Part shown: piece after piece, positions 1 through 10,917 of the stretch
Numbering within the stretch: position 1 is the stretch's first letter
Layout: every line of letters starts with the position of its first letter
Source of the DNA: Lepus europaeus
Lineage: Eukaryota; Chordata; Mammalia; Lagomorpha; Leporidae
Assembly (NCBI RefSeq): GCF_033115175.1
Contig: NC_084837.1
Coordinates: forward strand, 64,937,266-65,001,265
Direction of reading: 5' to 3'
Length of the DNA: 64,000 nt
The notes under the pieces: model-generated
Seen by the model: only the letters and a program-made list of their open reading frames with translations
Told to the model about the DNA's origin: nothing
Databases searched by the model: none
Position numbers and translations under genes: made by a program

Positions 1-270
1 ACACTGGTTCAAGTCCTGGCTGCTTTACTTCTGATCCAGCTCCCTGTTACTGCAGGGAAAGCAGCAAAAAATGTCCCAAGTGCTTGGGCCCCTGTAGCCT
101 CATGGGAGATCCAGAAGAAGCTCATAGCTCCTGGTTTCAGCCTCGCCCAGCCCTGGCAGTTGCAGCCATTTGGGAGGTGAACCAGTAGATGGAAGACCTC
201 TCTCTGATTCTGGCCCCTCTCTTTCTCTGTAACTCTATCTTTCAAATAAACAAAATAAATCTTTTCTAAA
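1..270 (+). repeat. C-repeat SINE, type B, cut by window start
   Basis: It starts inside the B-box region (ctggttcaagtcctgg) and ends aataaacaaaataaatctttt. The head lies outside the window. Confidence 0.9.
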
Positions 271-302
271 AATGTAAGAATTATCAAACTGCACATCATA
301 AA

Positions 303-625
303 TATATATTTTTGTTGAGACAGAAAGAGAAAGCTTCTATTAGCTAGTTCACTCCCCAAATGCCCACAATGAAAAGGGGTGATAGCTATCCATGCCAGAG
401 CTAAAGCCAGGAGCCAGGAACTCAATCCAAGTCTCCCATGTGAGTAGCAGAAACCCAATTTCTTGATCCATTTAAAGAAATTTCTTGATACTAGTACAGA
501 TCCAAGGGTCTGCACTAGGAGGAAGCTGGTGGCAAGAGTTAGAGCTGGATTTTGAACTCGGATGCTCCAATGTAGGGCATGGGCATCTTAATTAGTGTGT
601 AACTACTGGGCCAAATGTCTGTCCC
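303..625 (-). repeat. C-repeat SINE, type C
   Basis: It has the antisense order: tail side tttgttgagacagaaagag, then tcactccccaaatgcccacaatg, and a head ending gggccaaatgtctgtcc. Confidence 0.8.
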
Positions 626-951
626 AAAAAACTTGCCTGCTAATTCCATTTTCCACAAACTTTCTGAAGTACCCTCATGTTTACCAAGAACATACTACGT
701 ATGCCAGGCATTGTCATTTAGCACTTGTTCACATGAAAAAAACATAAGGAGGTAACAGTGGCAGAAGTTTGAAACTTAGATAGAATATGTAAAAGAGATA
801 ACTGATCAAACAAACCTGGAAAACCTGAACCCACATCAGCAATGGAAAAGGCCAATGAGCAGCCTAATTTACACTAAAAATCCATGAAAGTTCAGAAATT
901 GGCAGGACTAGCTACCTCTGGAAGTATAAATGAAAATGAACTTGAATCACT
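626..951. other. Unassigned intronic DNA
   Basis: About 325 bp of AT-rich sequence in which I recognise no repeat, exon or motif. Confidence 0.5.
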
Positions 952-1258
952 GAGCCAGCATTGGGGCACAGCATTAAGCTGGCATCCCATATAGGTACTG
1001 GTTTGAGTCCCAGCTGCTCCACTTCTGATCCAGCTCCCTGCTAATGTGCCTGGGAAAACAGTGGAAGATGATCCAAGTGCTTGGGCTCCTGTACTCACAT
1101 GGAAGACTCAAATAGAGTTCCAGGCTCCTGGCTTCAGCCTCATCCAGTCCCGGCAGCTGCTGCAGCCATTTGAAGAGTGAAGCAGCTGATGGAAGATCTC
1201 CCCTCAGTCCCTCTCCCTGTCACTCTGCCTTTCAAATAAATCTTTAAAAAAAAAAAAG
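952..1258 (+). repeat. C-repeat SINE, type B
   Basis: The head is gagccagcattggggcacag, the B-box is ggtttgagtcccag, and it ends aaataaatctttaaaaaaaaaaaa. Confidence 0.9.
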
Positions 1259-1568
1259 TAACTGAAACACAAGGATAAATTGTGTGCCTCAAAAGATAAT
1301 AAACTCCAAAATCGTTTTCCCCTATACCACACTGCTAAGTGACTGTCCCTCTCTCACCATAGCATTAGTCTATGAGATGACATACAGAAAAGCAAAATAG
1401 GGGTACTTTCTAAGATACCAGCTATAGCTGAGGGAAAAATATTCTACTAAAAAGAGTACTGAGTAAAATGTAACCTAAATAATATATCTCATTTTCCCTG
1501 TCTCTTTGCACCCTCTAAGGAAGAGAGAAGAATCAGCCAGCAAAATAAGCCTATAAAGAGGAATACTG
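1259..1568. other. Unassigned intronic DNA
   Basis: 310 bp between two SINEs. I see nothing recognisable in it. Confidence 0.5.
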
Positions 1569-1908
1569 GGGGCCAGTGTTATGGCATAGCCAGTGAAGCC
1601 GCCAACTGCAGTGCCAGCATCCCATATAAGTGCCAGTTTACATCCTGGCTGGTCCATTTCCGATCCAGCTCTCTGCTATGGCCTGGGAAAGCACTAGAGA
1701 TGGTCCAAGTCCTTGGGCCCCTGCACCTGCGTGGGAGCCCTGAAGAAGCTCCTGGCTTCTGGCTTCGGATGGGTGCAGCTCCGGCCATTGCAGCCAACTG
1801 GGGAGTGAACCAATGGATGGAAGGCCTCAATCTCTCTCTGACTCTCCTTCTCTGTCTTTGTAACTCTGACTTTCAGATAAATAAAATAAATCTTTAAAAA
1901 AAAAAAAA
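1569..1908 (+). repeat. C-repeat SINE, type B
   Basis: Head ggggccagtgttatggcatag, tail agataaataaaataaatctttaaaa. A type A copy is inserted directly at its tail end. Confidence 0.92.
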
Positions 1909-1910
1909 TG

Positions 1911-2265
1911 CCGGCACCGTGGCTTAACAGGCTAATCCTCCGCCTTGCAGCGCCGGCACACCGGGTTCTAGTCCCGGTTGGGGCGCCGGAGTCTATCCCG
2001 GTTGCCCCTCTTCCAGGCCAGCTCTCTGCTATGGCCCGGGAAGGCAGTGCAGGATGGCCCAAGTCCTTGGGCCCTGCACCCGCATGGGAGACCAGGAGAA
2101 GCACCTGGCTCCTGGCTTCAGATAAGCAAGATGTGCCGGCCGCAGCGGCCATTGGAGGGTGAACCAACGGCAAAAAGGAAGACCTTTCTCTCTGTCTCTC
2201 TCTCTCTTACTATCCACTCTGCCTGTCAAAAAAATAAAAAAATAAAAAATAAAAATAAAAAAAAG
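1911..2265 (+). repeat. C-repeat SINE, type A
   Basis: Head gccggcaccgtggcttaacag, tail ctgcctgtcaaaaaaataaaa. It sits in the poly(A) of the preceding type B copy, so it inserted later. Confidence 0.93.
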
Positions 2266-2447
2266 AATACTGTTAGAACAAGCATACACACATATACACA
2301 CACACAAATCCCACAGCTTCACTTTTAAAGGGATAACCACAGATTAGCAAACTTAAGGAAGATATCTAGTATAAAAATAGAAAATCTAAACAAAGAAAAC
2401 TTTAAAAAGCACTAGGAGGAAATAGTCCAAGAAAGAATAAAACTCTA

Positions 2448-2754
2448 AGGGCAGGCATGCAGCACAACAGTTAAGTTGTGGCTTGTTATGTCTGCATCCC
2501 AAATCACTGGCTACTCTACTTCTGATTCTAGCTTTCTGCTGGAGCACACCTTGGGAGGCAGTAGGTGATGACTCAAGTACTTGGGTCCCTACCAGCTACA
2601 TGGAAGACTCAGGTGGAGTTCCTGGCTCCCAGCTTGGCCTAGCACAAGCACTCAGGCATTTGGAGAATGAACCTGCAAATGGAAGATTCATTCTTTCTTC
2701 ATCTCTCTCCTCTCTCTTTTCCCCCCTCTCTCTTGTTCTGTCATTCAAATAAAA

Positions 2755-2755
<1 letters not shown>
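2448..2755 (+). repeat. C-repeat SINE, type C
   Basis: Head gggcaggcatgcagcacaacagttaag, with the middle word ctcaagtacttgggtccctacc. Its tail passes into the TA microsatellite. Confidence 0.85.
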
Positions 2756-2799
<44 letters not shown>

Positions 2800-2812
2800 G
2801 TATATATTATAT
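2756..2812. repeat. (TA)n microsatellite
   Basis: A TA run of about 40 bp followed by imperfect TA directly extends the tail of the type C SINE at 2448-2755. It probably grew from the SINE tail. Confidence 0.95.
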
Positions 2813-2852
2813 TTATTTTAAAAAAAAGAAGAAAACTTCAGCTTTCTCCTTC

Positions 2853-3041
2853 TAGTTTGAAACTTACACTATCTGTGGGGCCATTCGCAGGATGGGTGAG
2901 TCAGATGACTGCATTCTCCAATTGGCCAAAGTCAACAGCATCGTCTCAAAGAACTTCTGACTGGAAAGAATCAAGGATGTGGAGTATTGGTCATAAATAA
3001 ATGAATGGTGAAAAGTCCAAAAGAGGAAAAAAAAAAACAAA
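2853..3041 (+). pseudogene. RPS21: RPS21 processed pseudogene, 5'-truncated
   Basis: The + strand reads [18 protein letters not shown] and then [15 protein letters not shown] before TGA at 2958-2960. This is the C-terminal half of the small-subunit ribosomal protein eS21, with a few substitutions. After the stop, the RPS21 3' UTR-like text runs to an ATAAATAAAT signal near 2995 and an A-rich tail at about 3028-3040. The N-terminal half is absent and no introns are present. The minus strand of the same bases imitates an exon with a GTAAGT donor, but the RPS21 match explains the sequence. Confidence 0.9.
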
Positions 3042-3124
3042 ACTCTGATATCCTAAGATGGATATTGTTATCCACAAAATAAGAACTAGATAATACACTT
3101 TTTATTCATATGTTCACATCTCTT

Positions 3125-3432
3125 TTTAATATTTACTTATTTCCATTTTATGTGAAAGGCAGAGTAAGAGAGACATCTTCCACCTGGCTGATTCACACCC
3201 AAATGTCCTCAACAGCCAGAGCTGGGTCATGCCAAAGCAAGAAGCCCAGAACTCCATCGGGAGGTCTCCCACGTGGGTAGCAGGGATTCAAGTAACTGAG
3301 CCACTGGTTGCTGCCTCTCAAGATGTGCATTAGCAGAAAGCTGAATCAGAAGCACAGGCATCAGGATTTGAAACAGTGCAGGACACATACGTCCCAAGTG
3401 AAATCTTAAACACTACACCAAATGCCCACCTT
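3125..3432 (-). repeat. C-repeat SINE, type C
   Basis: Tail side tttaatatttacttatttcc, then gaaaggcagagtaagag. The head ends acaccaaatgcccacc. Confidence 0.85.
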
Positions 3433-4217
3433 GATGCTTTCTGTCAACTCAGAAAGTAGAGACTTAAACAAAGACATGAAAAAGGAAAGAGAAAAGACAA
3501 TCAAATCACAGGACTAGTCAAGAAGACTCACTTTTAGAGTAATAAGAGATCAGACAAATTTAACGTAATAGTCAAATAAAAAAACTCAAGAAATTTTCCC
3601 AACTTGAAATATCCAAATTTTCTGATTATATTGGGCACACCAAATAACCAGCATAAGAAATTCACACCAAGATTCATTAGAAGAATTTCAGTACTCCAAG
3701 GACATAAAGTTGTCCAAACTCACAAAAAGAAAGAGAAAAAATATTTCATACAAAGAATCAGAACAATGACAGGGTTCTCAACAGTGAGGGCTGGTGTTAG
3801 AAAACAAAAAAGCAGCACATTCAGAAATTCCAAGGGAAAAATTTAAATTCTCAGGAAAAATTACTTCCAATCTAGAATTCTACGCTCACCAAACCTCTCA
3901 GTCAAGTGTAAAGGAGGAATACAGATATTACCAGACATTTAAAGTTAGAATGTCTTTATTTTCCACACTCTTTCCCAAGATGTTACTGGAGAATGTATTT
4001 CATTAAAACAAAAGTATAAATAAGAAAGAAAATTATACAGACCCCATGTATAATTTATACATGTATAATTAATACTAGCTCCAGGAACAACAAAAAACTA
4101 GCACAAGAAAGACACTCATACTATATATCATGGCACAGATGTTAAAAACATCTTTTATAGAGTCATAATAACTCAAAACTGAATACCAGCCTAATCAAAG
4201 TTAAGATATAAGATTAC
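3433..4217 (+). mobile_element. Probable ancient L1/HAL1-like remnant
   Basis: A-rich plus-strand text such as attcacaccaagattcattagaa and ggaggaatacagatattaccagacatttaaa resembles the inter-ORF or ORF1 part of old L1 or HAL1 elements. Divergence is high, and short open frames (up to about 80 codons) are not convincing genes. Confidence 0.4.
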
Positions 4218-4310
4218 TGGGGGTAAGCATTTAGCCAGCATTTAAGACAATCATGTCCCTTATCAGAGCTCTGGCTCCTGAGTCTAGCTTCCTGTTGCTA
4301 GTTAGAACCA
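4218..4310 (+). repeat. C-repeat SINE, type C, left half of a split copy
   Basis: Diverged head (gggggtaagcatttagccagc) up to the insertion point of a type A copy. The right half resumes at 4658. Confidence 0.75.
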
Positions 4311-4657
4311 GCCGGCGCCGCGGCTCAAGAGGCTAATCCTCCGCCTTGCGGCGCCGGCACACCGGGTTCTAGTCCCGGTTGGGGCGCCGGATTCTGTCCC
4401 GGTTGCCCCTCTTCCAGGCCAGCTCTCTGCTGTGCCCAGGGAGTGCAGTGGAGGATGGCCCATGTCCTTGGGCCCTGCACCCCATGGGAGACCAGCAGAA
4501 GCACCTGGCTCCTGTCTTCGGATCAGCGCGGTGCGCCGGCCGCAGCGCGCCTACCGCGGCGGCCATTGGAGGGTGAACCAACGGCAAAAAGGAAGACCTT
4601 TCTCTCTGTCTCTCTCTCTCTCCCTGTCCACTCTGCCTGTCAAAAAAAAAAAAAAAC
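4311..4657 (+). repeat. C-repeat SINE, type A, nested
   Basis: Near-intact: head gccggcgccgcggctcaagag, B-box ggttctagtcccggt, tail ctgcctgtcaaaaaaaa. It interrupts an older type C copy. Confidence 0.95.
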
Positions 4658-4815
4658 AACCGCAGCAAATGGCTCAAGTAACTGGGTTGCTGCCTCCCAC
4701 TTAAAATACTTGGACTGAGTTCCTAGCTCCCATTTGAAGGCATCTGGGGAGTGAAGCAGCAGATATAAGATACCACTCACTCACTCTGCCTCTCCACTAG
4801 ATGAAAATAAATATA
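4658..4815 (+). repeat. C-repeat SINE, type C, right half of a split copy
   Basis: Continues ggctcaagtaactgggttgctgcctccc and ends tctccactagatgaaaataaat. Confidence 0.75.
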
Positions 4816-4880
4816 TACTAAATACATAATATAGATTGAAAAGTTATTCTCTGGGTCTCAAGTTGAAAATATAAAATATT

Positions 4881-5209
4881 GGGGGCCAGCGCCATGGCTC
4901 ACTTGGTTAATCCTCCGCCAGTTAATCCTCCGCCTGCGGCACTGGCACCCCAGGTTCTAGTCCCGGTTGGGGCACCAGGTACTAGTCCCAGTTGCTCCTC
5001 TTCCAGTCTAGCTCTCTGATGTGGCCCGGGAGGGCAGTGGAGGATGGCTCAAGTGCTTGGGTCCCTGCACCCGCATGGGACACTGGGAGGAAGCACCTGG
5101 CTCCTAGCTTTGGATCGGCGCAGCGCCGGCTGTGGTGGCCATTTGGAGAGTGAACCAACGGAAGGAAAACCTTTCTCTCTGTCTATAACTCTACCTGATA
5201 AATGAAAAA
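4881..5209 (+). repeat. C-repeat SINE, type A, with 16-bp target duplication
   Basis: It is flanked by perfect gaaaatataaaatatt copies at 4865-4880 and 5210-5225. The head carries a 15-bp tandem duplication of the gttaatcctccgcc word (4908-4936). Confidence 0.95.
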
Positions 5210-5227
5210 GAAAATATAAAATATTAC

Positions 5228-7167
5228 ATATGGAGTAGCCTGGGGCTGACCATTGTAGCAAATCTCAACGCTGCCCTATCTATGGATGTTTCCAGGCCAA
5301 CAGTTTCCCTCCCTTCCACCCTGGTGTCCCCTAGCCCTAGCTCCCCAGCCATCCACAGCCCTGGCTCCCCTCCCAGCTCTGGCTCCCCAGCCATCCACAC
5401 CAGATTCAGCAGGCTCAATCTGCACAGTGCTTCCTTCATGTTTACTAAGCCTCAATTGCAGCTCCTAATACCCGGTGTGCCCCCCACACTGCCACCAAGG
5501 AGCAAGGATTGGAAAGCATTTGAAGCTGAGTAGTAACATGGCTTCCTTCTGTCTTCGCAGGACATTGCATCACAAACTTCTCCTGGTGGCCATCAAGGAG
5601 ATCCCTTGGAATCCTGTGTTGGGCTGGTCCCCCTTGTCAGACAGAGCCACGTGCCTACTCAAAGTGGCAATGCTCTGGAAGGTGGGTTCTGGCAGTGGGC
5701 ACTCTGCTGTTATCCACCAGCTTGACTGGTTTGAGACATTTGAAGGCTTTATGCTGGTTTTTGACCACCCTCTATCTGTCCAGGATCTCTGACTACATCA
5801 CACAGAAGGGCCCACTGGGTGAAGCCCAAAGCCATAGCTTCTTTGCCCAAGTGGTGACAGTTGTCCAACACTGCCATGTCAGTGGAGTAATCCATCATGA
5901 CATCAGAGAAGAGAACATCCTGACAGACCTCTGCCAGGGATGTGCCAAGCTCACCGATTTTGGTTTGGGTGCCCTGCTTCATGACGAACCTCACCCTGAC
6001 TCTGATGGGACAAGGCTGTACAGTCCACTACAGTGGATCTCTTAACACCAACACCACGTGCTCCTGGCCACTTTGTATCCTCCTCTATGACATGGTGTGC
6101 GGGGATATTCTCTTCAAGAGGGACCAGAAAATTCTCAAGGCTGAGTTCCACTTCCTGGCCCATGTCTCCCCAGACTGCTATGCCCTGATCTGCCAGTGCC
6201 TGGCCCCTAAACCCTCCTCCTGACTCTCACTGGAGGAGATTCTGCTGGACCCCTGGATGCAAATGCATCCCTCTCCCAAAGGAGGAGGTGTCCCGGTCCC
6301 ATCTGTCCTCGTCCCTACTGTCCTAGGTCTGGTAATGGCCATGGCCCAGGGACAGTTGGACATCTGTTGACCAGGTTTTACAGGTCACTAACAATCCAAT
6401 GTTACTAAGGTTGGAAAAGGGGGCCCCTGGGGTCATACAATAAGCCAAGTCTGCCCAGTCCTGTGATGGAGCCTTTCTCCCAGAAACCATGGCCCCTTGT
6501 TTCAAAGGAGAAACTTTCTTGCTTCCTGTTTTGCTAGAGATATTGATTTGGTTGAAATTACTTACATTCTGAGCCCCAGAACTCTTATTCTAACGACTTG
6601 CTAGTACCCTACTGGCACTTCCTGCTACCATCACACATGTTTAGTTTGGACGTTCTTACTTGCGCAAGGGTGCTTTCCTTCCAGTGATCCAGCAGCTCTT
6701 AATTTTAGCAGGAGGATCCCAAGGGTTCCCTATTTGGACACACTACCTAAGTCCAGGATTGCTGATTCTGGGGGAAATAATGCCCTATTGTGATGTTGGG
6801 CTTTTTTTTTTTTTTTTTTTTTTGCTATCCCAAATGCTCTTATTCTATTGAGAAGAACTTACTCCAGTTGATTTGAGAAGGAAGGGAAAAGAACACCAGC
6901 AGAGATGAGGATGGGATAGATGGTTTTTTTGAGAGATGGGCTGGGGAAAATGAGGCTAGCTGTTTGTTCTGGGGCACCTCTTCCCAACTTCTGCACATTC
7001 TCACTAACTCCTCCTGAGCCAGGATTATTCAACTACTAAAATGTAAATACTTATATATTGGAGGATGGGGATTTGCAAATGTGCCTTCCTCTCCCTTCTC
7101 CCTCTGCCTGGATTATTTAAAAAGCCATATGTAGAAACTCACTACTTAATAAAAGAGACAAAAAAAA
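5228..7167 (+). pseudogene. PIM2: PIM2 processed pseudogene
   Basis: This is an intronless retrocopy of the mRNA for PIM2, a constitutively active Ser/Thr survival kinase. The ATG equivalent is at 5438 (M-F-T-K-P for M-L-T-K-P), followed by KDWKAFEAE. About ten codons of the glycine-loop region are then missing. VAIKEIP, LGWSPLSD, DWFETFEGFMLV, an HRD-equivalent changed to HHD, ENILTDL, an intact DFG and LLHDEP follow, then LLYDMVCGDI and CLAPKPSS. There are frameshifts near 5563-5580, at 5790 (LFDY) and near 6060, and in-frame stops at 6043 and 6222. The parental stop equivalent is 6324-6326. A 3' UTR-like region with a T20 run at about 6802 leads to AATAAA at 7148-7153 and a short A-tail. 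It cannot make a kinase. Confidence 0.92.
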
Positions 7168-8051
7168 CATAAGTATGATCTCATTTCTATTTAAAAATTT
7201 ACACACATAAATTATACATAAAACAAGCTTGAACAGATATTTATCATCAGTGGTTATTTCTGTAGTATGATGATTTTCTGGTGGAGAGGGAGAATTAGTC
7301 ATCTGTAAACTTATTACAGCAAATATGTATGTTTGCAATTAGGAAAAAAACACTATTTTTCAAAGTCAGAATTTTTAACTCACATATATGAAATGATTTT
7401 CAAGAAGAATGCCAAAAATCATTTAATAAGGAAAGGACAGTCTTTCATGGTGTTTGAAAAACTGGACATCTGCATGCAAAAGAATGAAACTATATCCTTA
7501 CTTTATAACACATATAAAAATATACTCAAAATGAATCAAGAAGCTAAACATAAGAGATATAAATTTTTTTAACACTAGTTTTGGCAATAATTTATTGGAT
7601 ATGACACCAAAACGAACAAAATTAAAAACAAATTGGACTTTACCAAAATTTAAAACTTTGTACATCAAAGAACACTATCCACAGAGTAAAAAGACAACCC
7701 ACAGAATAGTAGAAAATATTTGCAAATCAAATCCAAAGTTAACATTCAGAATATATAAGGAACTCCTACAATTCAACCACAAAAATAATTCTGTTTAAAC
7801 AAAGAACTTGAACAGATATTTTTCCAAAGGAGATATACAAATAGTTAATAAGCACATGGAAATATGCTCAACATCACTATCATCAGGAAAATGCAAGTCA
7901 AAATCACAAGGAGAAATCAATTTACATCTATTAAAACAGACACTGTGAAAAAAGAAAAGGGTGAATGCTGACAAAGATGTGTAAAAACTGGAAGTCTTGT
8001 GCACAGCTAGCTAAGGGGAATAGTGACAAGCTGCTGTGAAAAACAGCATGG

Positions 8052-8332
8052 TGGGGACAGGGAGTCCTGGCTGCTCTATTTCCAATCCAGCTCCTTGCTA
8101 ATGTGCCCGGGAAAGCAGCAGAAGATGGCCCAAGTGCTTGGGCCCCTGTACCTGTGTTGGAGACCCAGATGAAGCTCCTGGCCCTTGGCTTCAGATGGGC
8201 CCAGCCCTGGCTATTGCGGCCAATTAGGGAGTGAACCAGCGGATGGAGATCTCTCTTTCTCTGCCTCTGTTTCTCCCTCTCTGTAAGTCTAAGTCTTTCA
8301 AATAAATAAATAAACCTTAAAAAGAAAAAAGG
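8052..8332 (+). repeat. C-repeat SINE, type B, 5'-truncated
   Basis: It begins inside the body (gggagtcctggctgctctattt) and ends aaataaataaataaacctt. It is inserted in an old L1. Confidence 0.88.
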
Positions 8333-8592
8333 AGGAGCTGGCGCTATGGCACAGTGGGTTAATGCCCTGGCCTGAAGTGCCAGCATCCCATATGGGTACC
8401 GATTCGAGACCCGGCTACTCCACTTCCAATCCAGCTCTCTGCTATGGCCTGGGAAAGCTGCAGAAGATGGTTGAAGTCCTTGGGCCCCTGTACACACATG
8501 GGAGACCTGGAAGAAGCTCCTGGATCCTGCCCTCAGATCGGCACAGTTCTGGCTGTTGCAGCCAATTGGGGAGTGAACCATCAGATGGAAGA

Positions 8593-8623
<31 letters not shown>

Positions 8624-8680
8624 TCTCTGCCCCTCCTCTCTCTTTGTAACTCTTTCAAATAAAAAAATGAAAGAAAAAAG
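8333..8680 (+). repeat. C-repeat SINE, type B
   Basis: Head gagctggcgctatggcacagtggg. Before the tail, the CT-rich stretch is expanded (about 17 CT units at 8593-8627). Confidence 0.93.
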
Positions 8681-9317
8681 GAACAGTATGGTGGGTCCTC
8701 AAATAATGAAGTATAAAATTACCATAAAATTCAGTTATTTTACTTCCAAGTATTTACCCCAAAGAACTGAAAGTAGGGACTCACATTTAGGTATACTCAT
8801 GTTCATAGTAGCATTATTCACAATAGCATGGATAAACAAAATGTAGTATATAAATATTATTGAATATTCTTAAAAAAGAAGAAAATTCTGAGACAAGCTA
8901 CATACAACATTGGATGAATCTTGAAAACATTACACTAAGTGAAATAAGCCAGCTCACAGGGTGATCCACTTGATATCTAGCACAAACTCCTAAAGACAGA
9001 AAGTAGAAAGGTGGTTTTCAGTGCCTTTAGGGAGAGGAAACAAGGAGTTAGTGTCTAATATTAGTGTCTAATATGTATGGAGTTTCCATCTAGAAGGTGA
9101 AAAAGTTCTAGAAGTAGAGTATAATGATGGCTGCACAACAAAGTGAATGCATTTAACATTCAATCTTATGTACCTCTCAGATATAATTATAAAAGCGCCA
9201 AGCAATTTTCACTATCTCACTCTAAATCACCAGGAAGAAAGATCATGGAACAAAATGGAAACTCATTGTGCATAACTTTGAAAAACTATTGCCCCATATC
9301 CATGAGGCCTGATATGT

Positions 9318-9402
9318 AGTTATCCATTGCTATATAACAATTTACCCAAAATTTAGTGTTTCACAACAACAGTTATTATCTCACAATGTCTATGGGTTAG
9401 GA
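9318..9402 (-). mobile_element. MLT1-type LTR 3' end, minus strand
   Basis: The text ttatccattgctatataaca...ttagtgtttcacaacaaca...ttatctcacaat is the reverse complement of the conserved 3' end of mammalian MaLR (MLT1) LTRs. It abuts a plus-strand copy and forms a head-on inverted pair. Confidence 0.6.
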
Positions 9403-9985
9403 AAAGGCTCACATGGCAAAGAACTGAGGCAGTGCCTGCTAGAATGTATGATTAGGTCTTAATATGTATAAACAGATAGCAAGGAACTGAGATAGAGCAA
9501 AAGTGATGATATGTAAGTTGCCAGAGAGGTTACAAGCCTATGACCTCTTCTTTGCTCATATTCTGTCTCCCTGACTTTTCACTTGCTTGCTCTAATGAAG
9601 CAAGCTGCCAGACTGCCCCATGGAAAGACTCATATGGCAAAGAACTGAGGCAGCTTCTGCTAGAATGCGTGATTTAGCTGACAGCAGCTATTATCAGCCA
9701 GCAAAGATCTGAGGCCCTCAGTCCAACAACACAAGGACTGAACCCTGCCAACAACCATCAGAGTAAGCTTGGAAACAGATCCTCCTCCAGCTGAGTCTTG
9801 TGAGGGCTGCAGCCTAGCTTGACTGCAGCCTGTAACTGACCCTGAAACAGAGTACCCACTTCAGTCACACCTAAAATCCTGACCCACAGACATTACGAGA
9901 TAATAAAAACTGTGGATTTAAGACACTCATATTTGGGAGCTCTGTTATGCAGCAACAGATTACTATACACCAGACTTCACTGGTA
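9403..9985 (+). mobile_element. MLT1-type LTR remnant, plus strand
   Basis: Words such as ggaactga, cagcctgtaactgaccctga, cctgacccacagacattacgagataataa and ttatgcagcaacagattacta follow the MLT1 LTR order and its characteristic 3' end. A segment of about 60 bp containing gaaagactcatatggcaaagaactgaggcag repeats text at 9405-9430, so part is internally duplicated. Confidence 0.65.
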
Positions 9986-10519
9986 TGGAGCAAAAGTTCC
10001 TCAAAGTGTGGCTGATCCTTCATGATTCCGCATCACAGATTATATATGAAAAATTTTAAAAGCTTGAATGTAGTACCAATACTGTCAATCGTCATTTTGG
10101 ATTTATTTTTCCAGTAAGACTAATAAGTTAAACAGTCTTAGTGCTTGCTTGGCAATATCCTTAATTATCTAAAATAGGGAGTAAATATCATGCTAATGAA
10201 TTCTGACAATGATGCTAAATCTGGAAATGTTGCCAAAACAGACCCAAAGAAGATCAAAATATGGACAGAACATATTAAATGGAGATTCAACTTGTAAATA
10301 TAAAATAACATGTGGTGAAAAATCATTTGAAACATTTGCTAGACAGAAAAAGACTGAGAAGAAAATACTCAATTTCTTAATAAATGTTGACATTAAATTA
10401 TAAACTTACTGAAGATGAAGATCACATCATAATCATTAGATCCTCTGTCATAACCAATTATTGAACACTTCAGTTAATCAACAGGTATTTGGTGAAGTTA
10501 ACCAGCTCAAAAAATCAAA
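9986..10519. other. Unassigned intronic DNA
   Basis: About 530 bp of AT-rich sequence. Short open frames on both strands at 10,193-10,403 have no recognisable protein words. Confidence 0.5.
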
Positions 10520-10790
10520 CTGTGCACTGGAAAGGCATTGTAGCATGGTGGGTCTAGTTCCAGCTACCTTATGCTTCCAATCCAGCTTCCTGCTAATGTG
10601 CCTGGAAGACATTAGACGATGGACAAGTATTTGGGTTCTTGCCACTCATATAACACATCTGGATGGAGTTCCTGGCTCTAACTTTAGCACAGCCCAGTCC
10701 TGGCCATTGCGGACATTTGCAAAGTGAACCAACAGATGGAGGAGCTTTTTCTGTCACTCTGCCTTTCAAATAAATAAATCTTGCCAAAAA
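10520..10790 (+). repeat. C-repeat SINE, type C
   Basis: Middle words ctagttccagctacc and ctggatggagttcctggctc, tail tttcaaataaataaatcttgcc. The head is eroded. Confidence 0.85.
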
Positions 10791-10917
10791 ATTGTATGTA
10801 ATTTAAGTCACATTCACATATACAAATAAAACAACAACAAAAAAAAAAACAAGAGGGGGGAAAAGAACAAAAACAGTAAGAGGTATAAAGGGAAATATTG
10901 TTAAGATTATATAAAAC

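Larger units (their letters stand above)
7395..9170 (+). mobile_element. Ancient L1M ORF2 end and 3' UTR, split by SINEs
   Basis: The left part (7395-8050) matches the C-terminal ORF2 region of L1, with words like ctggacatctgcatgcaaaag, tggatatgacaccaaaa and aatatttgcaaatca. The right part (8690-9170) is the matching 3' UTR, with tttaccccaaagaactgaaa, gcattattcacaatagc, aacattacactaagtgaaataagcc and gatggctgcacaacaaagtgaat. Two B-type SINEs interrupt it. A 13-bp tandem duplication (tagtgtctaatat) lies near 9050-9080. All reading frames are broken. Confidence 0.8.

Noticed and set aside
1579-2340. Many 60-180 codon open frames with repeated motifs such as G-A-G-P-K-D-L-G-H
   Set aside because: They are translations of C repeats in several frames, repeated across the whole window.
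2862-2960. Minus-strand candidate TTBK2 exon with GTAAGT donor
   Set aside because: The plus strand reads the RPS21 C-terminus with stop and 3' UTR, which explains the bases better.
4311-4657. tRNA gene suggested by A-box and B-box words in SINE heads
   Set aside because: The words are part of the tRNA-related SINE promoter. No cloverleaf with a paired acceptor stem is present in any copy.
8593-8627. CT/GA runs as independent microsatellites or regulatory tracts
   Set aside because: These tracts are the normal pyrimidine-rich part of C repeats, variably expanded.
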